A DNA stretch of 64,000 nucleotides, from NCBI RefSeq assembly GCF_001542855.1, contig NZ_LNBY01000015.1, positions 62,001 through 126,000 of the forward strand. Direction: 5' to 3'. Shown here one piece after another: positions 29,035 through 37,453 of the stretch (positions within the stretch are counted from its first letter, which is position 1; every line of letters begins with the position of its first letter). Source of the DNA: Erythrobacter sp. AP23. Its GTDB lineage: Bacteria > Pseudomonadota > Alphaproteobacteria > Sphingomonadales > Sphingomonadaceae. The notes below the pieces were generated by a model, which saw only the letters and a program-made list of their open reading frames with translations, searched no databases and had not been told where the DNA came from. A program made the translations under genes and the position numbers.

Positions 29035-29994
29035 ATGGCCATGAATACACCAGATCCCTATACCACGCTTGGCGTGACCCGCGGTGCCTCCGAGAAGGAC
29101 ATCAAGAGCGCCTATCGCAAGCTTGCGAAAGAGCTGCATCCCGACCGCAACAAGGACAATCCCAGCGCGGCGGAGCGGTTCAGCCAGGTCACCAATGCCT
29201 ACGACCTTCTGTCCGACAAGGACAAGCGCGCGCAATTCGACCGGGGCGAAATCGATGCCGACGGCAACCCCGCCAATCCCTTTGCCGGCATGGGCGGGGG
29301 CGGTGGCTTCAGGCCCAATGGCGGTCAGCGCGGCTTTCGGGCCGAGGATTTCCAAGGCTTCGGCAACGACCAGGTCGATCTGGGCGACATTTTCGAAGGC
29401 CTCTTCGGCGGCCGTGGCCCGCACGGCGGGGGCAGCCCTTTCGGCGGCGCCCAGCAACACCGCCCGCGACCGCAAAAGGGGGCCGATATCGCTTACAAGC
29501 TGCGCGTGCCGTTCATCGATGCCGCTACGCTCAAGCCCCAGCGCATTACCTTGTCCGATGGCAAGACGATCGATCTCAAGCTGCCCAAGGGCGTCGAAGA
29601 CGGCACGCAAATGCGCCTCAAGGGCAAGGGCGAACAGGGTCCGGGCGGTGCAGGCGACGGGCTGGTCACCATCGCGATCGACCGCCACCGCCACTACCGG
29701 CGTGAGGGCGACGACGTGCGCCTCGACCTGCCCATAACGCTCGATGAAGCGGTGAGCGGCGGCAAGGTCCGCGTGCCGACGGTCGATGGCCCGGTGATGA
29801 TGACGATCAAGCCCGGAACCCACGGCGGGACCGTGCTGCGCCTGAAGGGCAAGGGCTTCACCCGCAAGAACGGCACCCGCGGCGACCAGCTTGTAACGCT
29901 TGAAATCCAGCTGCCCGATCAGCTCGACGAGCTTGCCAAGCGGCTCGAGGGATGGAAGGACACGGGCGACCCGCGGAGCAAGCTGGGGGTTTAG
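29035..29994 (+). CDS. DnaJ-domain co-chaperone (CbpA-like, no zinc finger)
   Basis: The 319-residue type II J-protein stimulates DnaK. The J domain covers about 8-72, with the HPD motif at 35-37 (KELHPDRNKDNP). A Gly/Phe-rich linker follows (about 82-145). Two C-terminal beta domains come next (DIAYKLRVPFIDAATLKPQR, then VRVPTVDGPVMMTIKPGTHG). No CXXCXGXG repeats are present, so it is CbpA/DnaJB-like rather than DnaJ proper. The first ATG is used; an ATG two codons later is equally possible. A YihY gene follows after three bases. Confidence 0.9.
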   Translation: MAMNTPDPYTTLGVTRGASEKDIKSAYRKLAKELHPDRNKDNPSAAERFSQVTNAYDLLSDKDKRAQFDRGEIDADGNPANPFAGMGGGGGFRPNGGQRGFRAEDFQGFGNDQVDLGDIFEGLFGGRGPHGGGSPFGGAQQHRPRPQKGADIAYKLRVPFIDAATLKPQRITLSDGKTIDLKLPKGVEDGTQMRLKGKGEQGPGGAGDGLVTIAIDRHRHYRREGDDVRLDLPITLDEAVSGGKVRVPTVDGPVMMTIKPGTHGGTVLRLKGKGFTRKNGTRGDQLVTLEIQLPDQLDELAKRLEGWKDTGDPRSKLGV

Positions 29995-29997
29995 CCC

Positions 29998-31014
29998 TTG
30001 TCGCCAAAGCCATTTCCGGAAAGTCAGGAGCGCGAGATCCGCTCGCTGTCGCCCGAGCAACGCCGGAAAGAGGCTCGCAATCTGAGGGATCGTATCGGGG
30101 ACAGCGTCGGCCCCGGTACGCGCGTCTGGGAAGTGGCCAAGCGCACGCTGGTTGGCACGTACAACGACGGCTTCATCCACGCCGGCAATCTCGCCTATCT
30201 CTCGATGCTGGCGATATTCCCGTTCTTCATCCTCGGTGCGGCGGTGTTCTCTGCCTTCGGCGAGGAAGCCGAGCGGGCGGCGACGATCAACGCGGTCTTG
30301 TTCGCGCTACCGCCGATGGTCGGCAACGTCATCGAGCCGGTCGCGCGCGATGTGATCGAGGCGCGCAGCGGATGGCTGTTGTGGGTCGGCGCGCTGATCG
30401 GCTTGTGGACAGTCGGCAGCCTGGTCGAAACCATTCGCGACATATTGCGCCGCGCCTATGGCACGCAGGCGACGCATGCCTTCTGGAAGTACCGGCTGTT
30501 GTCCTCGGGCGTGATCCTCGCCGCCGTTTTCCTGCTGTTGCTCAGCCTGATCGCGCAATTCCTGATCGGCACCGCGCAACAGGTTATCGAGGCGTTTTTC
30601 CCGCAGCTGGTCGACCGTGTTGCCGACCTGCGCCTCACGCGTATCGTTCCCTCGCTCGGCCTGTTCGGGTCGCTCTACCTGATATTCTATTCGCTGACCC
30701 CGTCGAAGTACCGGCGCAAGCGCTATCCCAAATGGCCCGGCGTGCTGCTGACCACACTGTGGTGGATTTCGGTGACCACGATCATGCCCGCAGTGCTGCG
30801 CAATTTCTTCGCCTACAACCTTACCTATGGCGGGTTGGCCGGTGTGATGATCGCGTTGTTCTTTTTCTGGCTTGTCGGGCTCGGTGTGGTTATCGGCGCA
30901 GAACTGAATGCCGCGCTGGCCGAGACGCCCGAGGAGGAGCTCGCGGAGGAAACCGACGAGGCCCGCAGGGCCGCATTGGCGCAGGAAATGGAAGAAGAGG
31001 AGCACGCAGCATGA
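29998..31014 (+). CDS. YihY/BrkB-family membrane protein (first of two in the window)
   Basis: The 338-residue protein has about six membrane helices and the family motifs GTYNDGFIHAGNLAYLSMLA (about 52-71), GALIGLWTVGSLVETIRDIL, YLIFYSLTPSKYRRKRYPKW and a final NLTYGGLAGVMIALFFFWLV. The older label ribonuclease BN is not supported for this family. The C-terminal tail is acidic (EEELAEETDEARR). The start is TTG at 29998, with GGGGG 8 bases upstream. The stop overlaps fabI (ATGA). Function is unknown. Confidence 0.82.
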   Translation: MSPKPFPESQEREIRSLSPEQRRKEARNLRDRIGDSVGPGTRVWEVAKRTLVGTYNDGFIHAGNLAYLSMLAIFPFFILGAAVFSAFGEEAERAATINAVLFALPPMVGNVIEPVARDVIEARSGWLLWVGALIGLWTVGSLVETIRDILRRAYGTQATHAFWKYRLLSSGVILAAVFLLLLSLIAQFLIGTAQQVIEAFFPQLVDRVADLRLTRIVPSLGLFGSLYLIFYSLTPSKYRRKRYPKWPGVLLTTLWWISVTTIMPAVLRNFFAYNLTYGGLAGVMIALFFFWLVGLGVVIGAELNAALAETPEEELAEETDEARRAALAQEMEEEEHAA

Positions 31015-31817
31015 GCGGGTTGATGGCAGGAAAGCGCGGGCTGATCATGGGTCTCGCCAACGACAAGTCGCTGGCGTGGGGTATTGCGAAACAGCTTGCC
31101 GAGCATGGCGCCGAGCTGGCCTTTTCCTACCAGGGCGAGGCTCTGAAGAAGCGCGTCGGCCCACTGGCGGAGAAGCTGGGCAGCGATTTCCTGATCGAAT
31201 GCGACGTGTCGAAGATGGAGGCACTCGATGCGGCCTTCGACACGCTCAAGTCGCGCTGGGAAACGATCGATTTCGTCGTCCATGCCATCGGCTTTTCCGA
31301 CAAGACAGAGCTGCGCGGAAAATATGTCGATACCAGCCTCGATAACTTCCTGATGACGATGAACATTTCCGCCTATTCGCTCGTGGCGGTGACACAGCGC
31401 GCAGCCGAGATGATGCCCGAAGGCGGCAGCATCCTGACGCTGACCTATTACGGCGCGGAAAAGGTCATCCCGCATTACAACGTGATGGGAGTGGCCAAGG
31501 CGGCGCTCGAGACTTCGGTAAAATATCTCGCCAACGATCTCGGTCCGCAGAACATCCGGGTCAATGCGATCAGCGCGGGTCCGGTCAAGACGCTCGCGGC
31601 CAGCGGCATCGGCGACTTCCGCTACATCCTCAAGTGGAACGAACTCAATTCCCCGCTGCGCCGAAACATAACGATCGACGATGTCGGCGGCTCCGGACTC
31701 TATTTCCTCTCCAATCTGTCATCGGGCGTGACTGGCGAAACGCACCACGTCGATGCCGGCTACCATGTGGTCGGCATGAAGCAGGAAGATGCTCCCGATA
31801 TCGCGCTCGACAAATAG
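31011..31817 (+). CDS. fabI: Enoyl-[acyl-carrier-protein] reductase (NADH)
   Basis: The 268-residue short-chain dehydrogenase carries out the last step of each fatty-acid elongation cycle. The divergent cofactor motif is GLIMGLANDKSLAWGIAKQL (about 10-29), as in FabI, where the SLAWGIA form replaces the classic Rossmann loop. The catalytic pair is Tyr156 and Lys163 (HYNVMGVAKAALE), the same numbers as in E. coli, with a second Tyr in YYGAEK. FabI is the triclosan and isoniazid target class. The start overlaps the YihY stop. Confidence 0.95.
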   Translation: MSGLMAGKRGLIMGLANDKSLAWGIAKQLAEHGAELAFSYQGEALKKRVGPLAEKLGSDFLIECDVSKMEALDAAFDTLKSRWETIDFVVHAIGFSDKTELRGKYVDTSLDNFLMTMNISAYSLVAVTQRAAEMMPEGGSILTLTYYGAEKVIPHYNVMGVAKAALETSVKYLANDLGPQNIRVNAISAGPVKTLAASGIGDFRYILKWNELNSPLRRNITIDDVGGSGLYFLSNLSSGVTGETHHVDAGYHVVGMKQEDAPDIALDK

Positions 31818-31825
31818 AGGGCGCC

Positions 31826-33091
31826 CTAAACGACGTCGGGCCAGATGCCGCGGGTGTCGTAGACGGCCTTGTCGGCCCGCTCCTCCGGCGGGATGACCTT
31901 GAACACATCGTGATCGACCAGCGTGATGAGCACGAACGATTCCTCCAGCGCGGTATCGATGTCGACCAGCTCAGCGCCGGTGTTCGCGAATTCGGGCGGC
32001 AGTTCGCCGGCATAGGGCTCGACCACTTGCACGCGCTCGCCGTATTCGCGCGCGAGCGAGGCCGCCACGAAGCGCGCGGGGCTCTCGCGGAAATCGTCGA
32101 TATTGGCCTTGAAGGCGAGGCCGAGGCAGGCGACCTTTGCGTCCGGATTTGCCTCCACCAGCGCCTTCGCGCGGGCCAGGACGTGGTTCATCTTGGCATC
32201 ATTGGTCTCGCGTGCTTGGCGGATGATCTTTGCTTCCTCGGGCGCGCCGTGAACAATGAACCACGGGTCCACCGCGATACAGTGGCCACCGACGCCCGGC
32301 CCCGGCGTGAGGATGTTCACGCGCGGGTGGCGGTTGGCGAGCCGGATCACCTCCCATACGTCGAGCCCCTGCCGGTCGGCGATCATCGAGAGCTCGTTGG
32401 CGAAAGCGATGTTTACGTCGCGGAAGGCGTTTTCGACCAGTTTGGTCATCTCTGCACTGCGCGCATCGGTGGTGACGCATTCGCCCTTCACGAAGCGTTT
32501 GTAGAAAGCGAGCGCCTTGCGCGCGCAACGCGGCGTGATACCACCGATGGAGCGGTCGTTATGCGTGAGTTCCTCGAGAATCTTGCCGGGCAAAACGCGC
32601 TCGGGGCAATAGGCGAGCGAGACATCGGGCTGGCCTTCGCAAAGGCCCGGCATGGCGAGATCCGGACGCTTGGCTGCGATCGCATCGCGCATCGCCTCGG
32701 TCGTGCCGACGGGTGACGTCGATTCGAGAATCACCGTATCGCCCTTCTTGAGCACATCGGCGACCTTCTCGGCGGCGGCCATCACATAGGAGGTATCGGG
32801 CGTGTGGTTGCCGTCCCTGGCGAAGGGCGTGGGCACTGCGATTACGAAGACATCGGCGGGCGCGACATCGGTCGAGGCCTTGAGCAGACCGCGCTGGACC
32901 ACCGCCTGCACCAAGCCGTCGAGATCGACCTCTTCGATATGGATCTCGCCGCGGTTGATCGTATCGACCACGTCTTGGGTCACGTCGACGCCGTGAACGG
33001 GGCATCCGGCGCGCGCGATGATCGCGGCCGTGGGCAGGCCGATATAGCCGAGGCCGATGACGCAGACGTCGGGCTTGGTGTCACCACGCAT
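31826..33091 (-). CDS. wecC: UDP-N-acetyl-D-mannosamine dehydrogenase
   Basis: The 421-residue enzyme oxidises UDP-ManNAc to UDP-ManNAcA using two NAD+. The N-terminal Rossmann motif is VCVIGLGYIGLPTAAIIARA (about 9-28). The catalytic Cys sits in GPGVGGHCIAVDPWFI (about 267). The C-terminal domain shows ACLGLAFKANIDDFRESPA. I chose the ATG at 33091 next to the nucleotide-binding strand; the upstream extension is not conserved-looking. With wecB upstream it makes a two-step pathway to a sugar for surface polysaccharide, but no glycosyltransferase or flippase lies beside them. Confidence 0.9.
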   Translation of the reverse strand: MRGDTKPDVCVIGLGYIGLPTAAIIARAGCPVHGVDVTQDVVDTINRGEIHIEEVDLDGLVQAVVQRGLLKASTDVAPADVFVIAVPTPFARDGNHTPDTSYVMAAAEKVADVLKKGDTVILESTSPVGTTEAMRDAIAAKRPDLAMPGLCEGQPDVSLAYCPERVLPGKILEELTHNDRSIGGITPRCARKALAFYKRFVKGECVTTDARSAEMTKLVENAFRDVNIAFANELSMIADRQGLDVWEVIRLANRHPRVNILTPGPGVGGHCIAVDPWFIVHGAPEEAKIIRQARETNDAKMNHVLARAKALVEANPDAKVACLGLAFKANIDDFRESPARFVAASLAREYGERVQVVEPYAGELPPEFANTGAELVDIDTALEESFVLITLVDHDVFKVIPPEERADKAVYDTRGIWPDVV

Positions 33092-33162
33092 GAAAATCGA
33101 TTCCCTGGTACTTGGCGGGGGCGGGTCTAGCGGCTGTCGGTAAATTTTACAGTAACGCCCGA

Positions 33163-34287
33163 TCACGCGGTTGCGAGCAGGTCCGCAATGCGCGCAGCCG
33201 AATGGCCGTCGCCGAAGGGATTGTGCGCGCGCGCCATCGCCGCATAGGCCGCCTCGTCGTCGAGCAGGCGGTTGGTTTCGCGCACGATCGTCTCGGCATC
33301 GGTGCCGACGAGTTTCGCCGTACCCGCATCCACGCCCTCGGGCCGCTCGGTGGTCTCGCGCATCACCAGCACGGGCTTGCCCAGCGCGGGCGCTTCTTCC
33401 TGCACTCCGCCGCTATCCGTCAGCATCAGATGGCTGATATCGAGCAGCCGCGCGAAATGCGGATAGTCGAGCGGTTCGATCAACGCGACGTTGTCGAGGC
33501 CCGCCAGTTGCCCGTTCATTACCGCCCGTACATTGGGATTGAGATGAACGGGGAATATAACCGCAATGTCATCACGCGATGCAAAATTCCTAACCGCATT
33601 GGCGATATTCTGCATGCCCGCACCGAAATTTTCACGACGGTGACTGGTCATCCCGATGATCCGCTTGCCCGCAAACCGCGCCTCCAGATCGGCAAGGCCG
33701 GAAGCGAGCGACGGTTCGTCCGCAACCCGCCTGGTCACCCAGTGCAGCGCATCGATTACCGTATTGCCCGTGACGTGCACACTCGCCGGGTCGACATTTT
33801 CGCGTAGCAGGGCCCCGCGCGCGTTTTCCGTCGGCGCACAGTGGAGCGCGGCGAAGCTTCCGACCACGCGGCGGTTGACTTCCTCCGGCCAGGGATGGTG
33901 GATGTCGCCGCTGCGCAGGCCCGCTTCGATGTGGCAAACCGGGATCTTGCGATAATAGGCCGCAATCGCGCCTGCCATGACCGTGGTCGTATCGCCCTGA
34001 ACCACGACCCAATCGGGCTGCTCCAGGTCGAGCACCTTGCCGATCTCAACCAGAGCGCGCGCCGTCAGCGCATCGAGGGTCTGCCCCGGCGTCATCAGAT
34101 CGAGATCGTGATCGGGCATGATCGCGGCTATTTCGAGCACCTGATCGAGCATCTCGCGGTGCTGCGCGGATATGCACACACGGCTTTCGAACCGCTCGTC
34201 TTGCGCCAGCGCATGGACCAGCGGAAACAGCTTGATCGCCTCGGGGCGCGTCCCGAACACGGTGAGAATCTTCCGGCGCGAAGTCAT
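33163..34287 (-). CDS. wecB: UDP-N-acetylglucosamine 2-epimerase (non-hydrolysing)
   Basis: The 374-residue enzyme converts UDP-GlcNAc to UDP-ManNAc, the substrate of WecC. It starts KILTVFGTRPEAIKLFPLVH. It carries VQGDTTTVMAGAIAAYYRKI (about 95), HIEAGLRSGDIHHPWPEEVN (about 117), MTSHRRENFGAGM (about 215) and the end signature LTDSGGVQEEAPALGKPVLV (about 285), all typical of the family. Length is normal. A 71-base gap separates it from wecC on the same strand, so the two are probably cotranscribed. Confidence 0.92.
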   Translation of the reverse strand: MTSRRKILTVFGTRPEAIKLFPLVHALAQDERFESRVCISAQHREMLDQVLEIAAIMPDHDLDLMTPGQTLDALTARALVEIGKVLDLEQPDWVVVQGDTTTVMAGAIAAYYRKIPVCHIEAGLRSGDIHHPWPEEVNRRVVGSFAALHCAPTENARGALLRENVDPASVHVTGNTVIDALHWVTRRVADEPSLASGLADLEARFAGKRIIGMTSHRRENFGAGMQNIANAVRNFASRDDIAVIFPVHLNPNVRAVMNGQLAGLDNVALIEPLDYPHFARLLDISHLMLTDSGGVQEEAPALGKPVLVMRETTERPEGVDAGTAKLVGTDAETIVRETNRLLDDEAAYAAMARAHNPFGDGHSAARIADLLATA

Positions 34288-34327
34288 GCGCGCCTAGTAA
34301 CGGCAAATGGTTGACCCGCGATAGAGT

Positions 34328-34900
34328 CTATTGCGGCCCGTCTTCGCTCGCCGGTTGCGGGAGTGCTTCTTCGCCGGGCACCTCGGCGGCGCGTTCCCGC
34401 TCGAGCCGCTCCATATATTCGCGCTCGATCATCTCCACGCGCTCCTGCTCGGCGGCAGCCTCCTCGTCGATGGTCGCCAGGCGCTTGGCGCGCTCGGCGG
34501 CGATAATCTCGCCGAAGCGTACACCCGCATCGTTGGCCTTGTCGGCATAGGCGGCGTTGATCATTTCCTGCGTGCAGCCGGTGAAGCCACCCGCGCCGGT
34601 GGGCGAGCACGACATGATGCCGAAATCGCCTGCCATCTCGAAGCTTTCGACCCGCGCGGCCCAGGACTCGTTTTCGGGGCTGTCGGAAAAGCGCAGGGTC
34701 TGCGGAATGCGATAGCGCTCATCCTCGGCCTTGCGGGCGCAGACGACGATCTGGTCTGCCGTGCTTTGCGGGCATTCGTCGTCCCCATAGACGATTACCA
34801 TATTGTAGCTGTCGTCATCGGTCTCGACGCTGTCCTGGGCCTGCGCTCCCGCGGGAATGGCAAGCGCGAGGCTGGCGATGGCAATCAACGGTTTCGACAT
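34328..34900 (-). CDS. Secreted hypothetical protein with charged C-terminal coil
   Basis: The 190-residue product has a signal peptide (MSKPLIAIASLALAIPAGAQA). The mature domain has six cysteines (DDECPQSTADQIVVCARK, IMSCSPTGAGGFTGC), probably disulfide-paired. A long Glu/Arg-rich helix follows (about 125-175, including EEAAAEQERVEMIEREYMER), likely coiled coil. I do not recognise the family, although sphingomonads have many secreted proteins with a VVCARK-type motif. It sits between wecB and coq7 on the same strand, with no clear link to either. Confidence 0.7.
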   Translation of the reverse strand: MSKPLIAIASLALAIPAGAQAQDSVETDDDSYNMVIVYGDDECPQSTADQIVVCARKAEDERYRIPQTLRFSDSPENESWAARVESFEMAGDFGIMSCSPTGAGGFTGCTQEMINAAYADKANDAGVRFGEIIAAERAKRLATIDEEAAAEQERVEMIEREYMERLERERAAEVPGEEALPQPASEDGPQ

Positions 34901-34993
34901 GTCGGTCCTCTCGGCGAAATTCTGTCAACTTGCAACTAGCGCCCGGCGGGGTGAACTCTCTATGAAGCGCAGGGGCGGGTCCGCCGGTTCCCG

Positions 34994-35521
34994 TCAGACA
35001 CGCTCCGAAATGCGGATCGCGGCGCGACAGCCCAAGCGGATGATACCCGACAGCAGCGGATAGGCGGGCGCGCGCTCGGCCCCGGCGGCAAGCGCCGCAT
35101 CGCGGTGCTCGCGCTCGTCCTCGCGGAATTCCTCGATCATGGCGGCCAGCTCCGGATCCTCGCCGGTCTCGTGCAGCCGGTCGAGCTGCTTGGAATAATG
35201 ATCGTCGATCTCGGTTTCGACCGCGGCCGTGCAGGCCATTGCCGCTTCGGGTCCGATCAGCGCGGTTACCGCCCCCAGCGCGAAACCGGCTCGGTCCCAG
35301 AAGGGCTGCAGCGCAGTGGGGCGCACCTCGCGCCGCGCCATCAGCGCATCGAACTGTGCGCGGTGACCGGCTTCCTGCTCGGCCATACCGGCGATTTCCG
35401 CCGAATCGGGTCCGCGATCGCCCATCACGGCAAGCTGGCCCGCGTAGATCCGCGTTGCGCCGAACTCGCCTGCCTGATCGACGCGAATCATCCGCGCGAT
35501 ATGGTCGGGAACCTTGGTCAT
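34994..35521 (-). CDS. coq7: Demethoxyubiquinone hydroxylase (Coq7 family)
   Basis: The 175-residue carboxylate-bridged di-iron enzyme hydroxylates demethoxyubiquinone in ubiquinone synthesis. Iron ligands are visible in DQAGEFGATRIYAGQL (Glu), MAEQEAGHRAQFDALM (ExxH), AAVETEIDDHY (Glu) and EFREDEREHRDAAL (ExxxH-type). Short Coq7 proteins of this kind are peripheral membrane enzymes. The ATG overlaps the dsbB stop (ATGA), which decides the start over a longer upstream frame. Pairing with DsbB, a quinone-dependent enzyme, is suggestive but may be chance. Confidence 0.92.
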   Translation of the reverse strand: MTKVPDHIARMIRVDQAGEFGATRIYAGQLAVMGDRGPDSAEIAGMAEQEAGHRAQFDALMARREVRPTALQPFWDRAGFALGAVTALIGPEAAMACTAAVETEIDDHYSKQLDRLHETGEDPELAAMIEEFREDEREHRDAALAAGAERAPAYPLLSGIIRLGCRAAIRISERV

Positions 35522-35994
35522 GCCTTGCGATCCTTCATCAACAGCGAAACGATAGCCACCCCTGCGGCCGTCGAAATCAGGAAGTTGTAGCCCGCCAGGC
35601 TGATGCCGAAAAGCGTCCAGGCCGGAGCATCGCAACGCACCAGCGGCGTATTCATGATGTCCTCGAGCGCATTGCCGCTACCGCCTCCACCAACGACCGC
35701 GCAGGATGTGATGCCGGGCCACCACCCGTATTCGACGCCAGCATGGAACAGGCCGATCGCGCCGGAGACGAGGATGGCGAGGGCCGCGGCGCCGATCCAC
35801 AAGCGCTGCGGCGGGACGACGTATGCCAGGAGCGCGAATCCGAACGCGGCGAAATGCGGCCATCGTTGCCACCAGCACATTTCGCACGGATAGAGGCCGA
35901 AGCCGTATTCGGACACATAGGCGCCGCCCAGCAGCAGAGCCGGAACGGCAATCGCCAGGACGCGGGCGAGGCGGGCGTGCTGCGAAAGGCTCAT
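35518..35994 (-). CDS. Disulfide bond formation protein DsbB-like
   Basis: The 158-residue inner-membrane protein has four helices. The CxxC pair is Cys37/Cys40 (LYPCEMCWWQRWPHF). A periplasmic loop carries the second Cys pair (GITSCAVVGGGGSGNALEDI and LVRCDAPAW). It should oxidise DsbA and pass electrons to ubiquinone. The WQRWPH motif after CxxC is conserved in the alphaproteobacterial DsbB group. No dsbA gene lies in the window. The downstream gene is coq7, overlapped by four bases. Confidence 0.88.
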   Translation of the reverse strand: MSLSQHARLARVLAIAVPALLLGGAYVSEYGFGLYPCEMCWWQRWPHFAAFGFALLAYVVPPQRLWIGAAALAILVSGAIGLFHAGVEYGWWPGITSCAVVGGGGSGNALEDIMNTPLVRCDAPAWTLFGISLAGYNFLISTAAGVAIVSLLMKDRKA

Positions 35995-36009
35995 GAGGCC
36001 GCGATTAGC

Positions 36010-37350
36010 CTATTTCGCTCGTACGGCAATGCTCTTGGGGCTGGTCCGGCGCAGCGTTTCCAGCGCGTAATGCAGCTGGAAATCCTCGATACCCTGTTCC
36101 TCAAGCTCTTCCGCAGTTTGCTGGAAGCGCGGATCCTCGCGCGAATCCTTCTCGACCGCATCGTCCGCGAGGCCGATTTCGTTGATCAGATGGCCGCGCA
36201 GATCCGATTCACGCATCTGGAACCGCGCGCGCTGCGCAAGGTCGGGATCTGAGAGCTGGGGCACGGTGATGTCGGGTTTGATCCCGCCTTCCTGCACCGA
36301 ATGTCCGGCAGGGGTGTAGTAGCGAGCGGTAGTCAGCTTGAGCGCAGCGTCACGGCCCAGAGGGAGCAACGACTGGACACTGCCCTTGCCGAAGCTGCGC
36401 TCGCCCATGACCACTGCACGGCGATGGTCCTGCAAGGCGCCCGCCACGATTTCCGAGGCCGAGGCGGAACCCGCATCGATCAGCACGACGATCGGAAGTC
36501 CCTCCGCGATGTCGCCGCGAAACACGGTTTCGGCGTCATAAGCGATGTTCTCGCCCCGGGCGCGGCCGCGCTGCGAGACGATCCGCCCGTCGCTCAGGAA
36601 CAAATCGGACAGCGCAACGGCTTCGTCGAGCGAGCCCCCCGGATTCGAGCGCATATCGAGCACCAGCCCGTTGAGGCGGCCCGTTGCGGTCTTACGCAGA
36701 TCTTCCCAAGCGGTGAACACGTCGCTGCCGACATCGCGCGAGAACTCGTTGATCATGATGTGGCCGATATTGCCGTCATGCAGTTCCCAGGTGACCGGCT
36801 CGAGTTCTATCACGCCGCGCGTGACATCCACGTCGAAGGGCTCCTCGCGCCCCGGACGGAAAATCGTCAACTGGATCGAGGTGCCCTCGCGCCCGCGCAT
36901 CTGCGCCACGGACTCGTCGAGCGTCTGGCCGACGATCAGGCGCCCGTCGAGATGGGTGATGAAGTCGCCCGCCTTGATGCCCATCTTGTCAGCAGGGCTG
37001 CCACGGAACGGCGAGATGACCTTGACTGCACCGTCTTCGGCCACGACGGACAGACCGAGACCGGAATAATTGCCGTCGATCATCGTCTCGAGCCGCTGGA
37101 GGTCGCTACCGTCAAGATAGCCCGAATGCGGATCGAGCGCGGCCAGCATGCCGTCGATCATACCGCGCATCAGCTTGTCGTCCTCGACCGGCTCGACATA
37201 GCTCGCCTTGATCCGCTGGTAGACCGCGAGCACCTTGGCGAATTCCGGACCGGCGCGGCCTTCCACCTGCGCGAGGCTGGCGGTGGTCGCGGGGATCAGC
37301 GCGACGGCGGTGACGAGGGCGGCCGAACGGGCCAGGGCGGCGAATTTCAT
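36010..37350 (-). CDS. ctpA: Carboxy-terminal processing protease (S41 family, CtpA-like)
   Basis: The 446-residue periplasmic protease starts with a signal peptide (MKFAALARSAALVTAVALIP, cleavage near ASLAQ). It has a PDZ domain (about 85-165; SPFRGSPADKMGIKAGDFIT) and a Ser-Lys protease core with NPGGSLDEAVALSDLFL, DAGSASASEIVAGALQDHRR (Ser about 295) and GERSFGKGSVQSLL (Lys about 319). It follows envC on the same strand, the conserved alphaproteobacterial order, and probably acts on cell-wall-linked proteins. AAGGAG lies upstream of the chosen ATG. Confidence 0.9.
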   Translation of the reverse strand: MKFAALARSAALVTAVALIPATTASLAQVEGRAGPEFAKVLAVYQRIKASYVEPVEDDKLMRGMIDGMLAALDPHSGYLDGSDLQRLETMIDGNYSGLGLSVVAEDGAVKVISPFRGSPADKMGIKAGDFITHLDGRLIVGQTLDESVAQMRGREGTSIQLTIFRPGREEPFDVDVTRGVIELEPVTWELHDGNIGHIMINEFSRDVGSDVFTAWEDLRKTATGRLNGLVLDMRSNPGGSLDEAVALSDLFLSDGRIVSQRGRARGENIAYDAETVFRGDIAEGLPIVVLIDAGSASASEIVAGALQDHRRAVVMGERSFGKGSVQSLLPLGRDAALKLTTARYYTPAGHSVQEGGIKPDITVPQLSDPDLAQRARFQMRESDLRGHLINEIGLADDAVEKDSREDPRFQQTAEELEEQGIEDFQLHYALETLRRTSPKSIAVRAK

Positions 37351-37453
37351 CGGCAAGAATTCTCCTTTGCGCGCCACCATTCTATCGCTGGAGCGCGCTG
37401 AATGCCAGATGAGCGGCCAATGCCTTGCAGCAAAGCGATTTTCGACCGGCGTC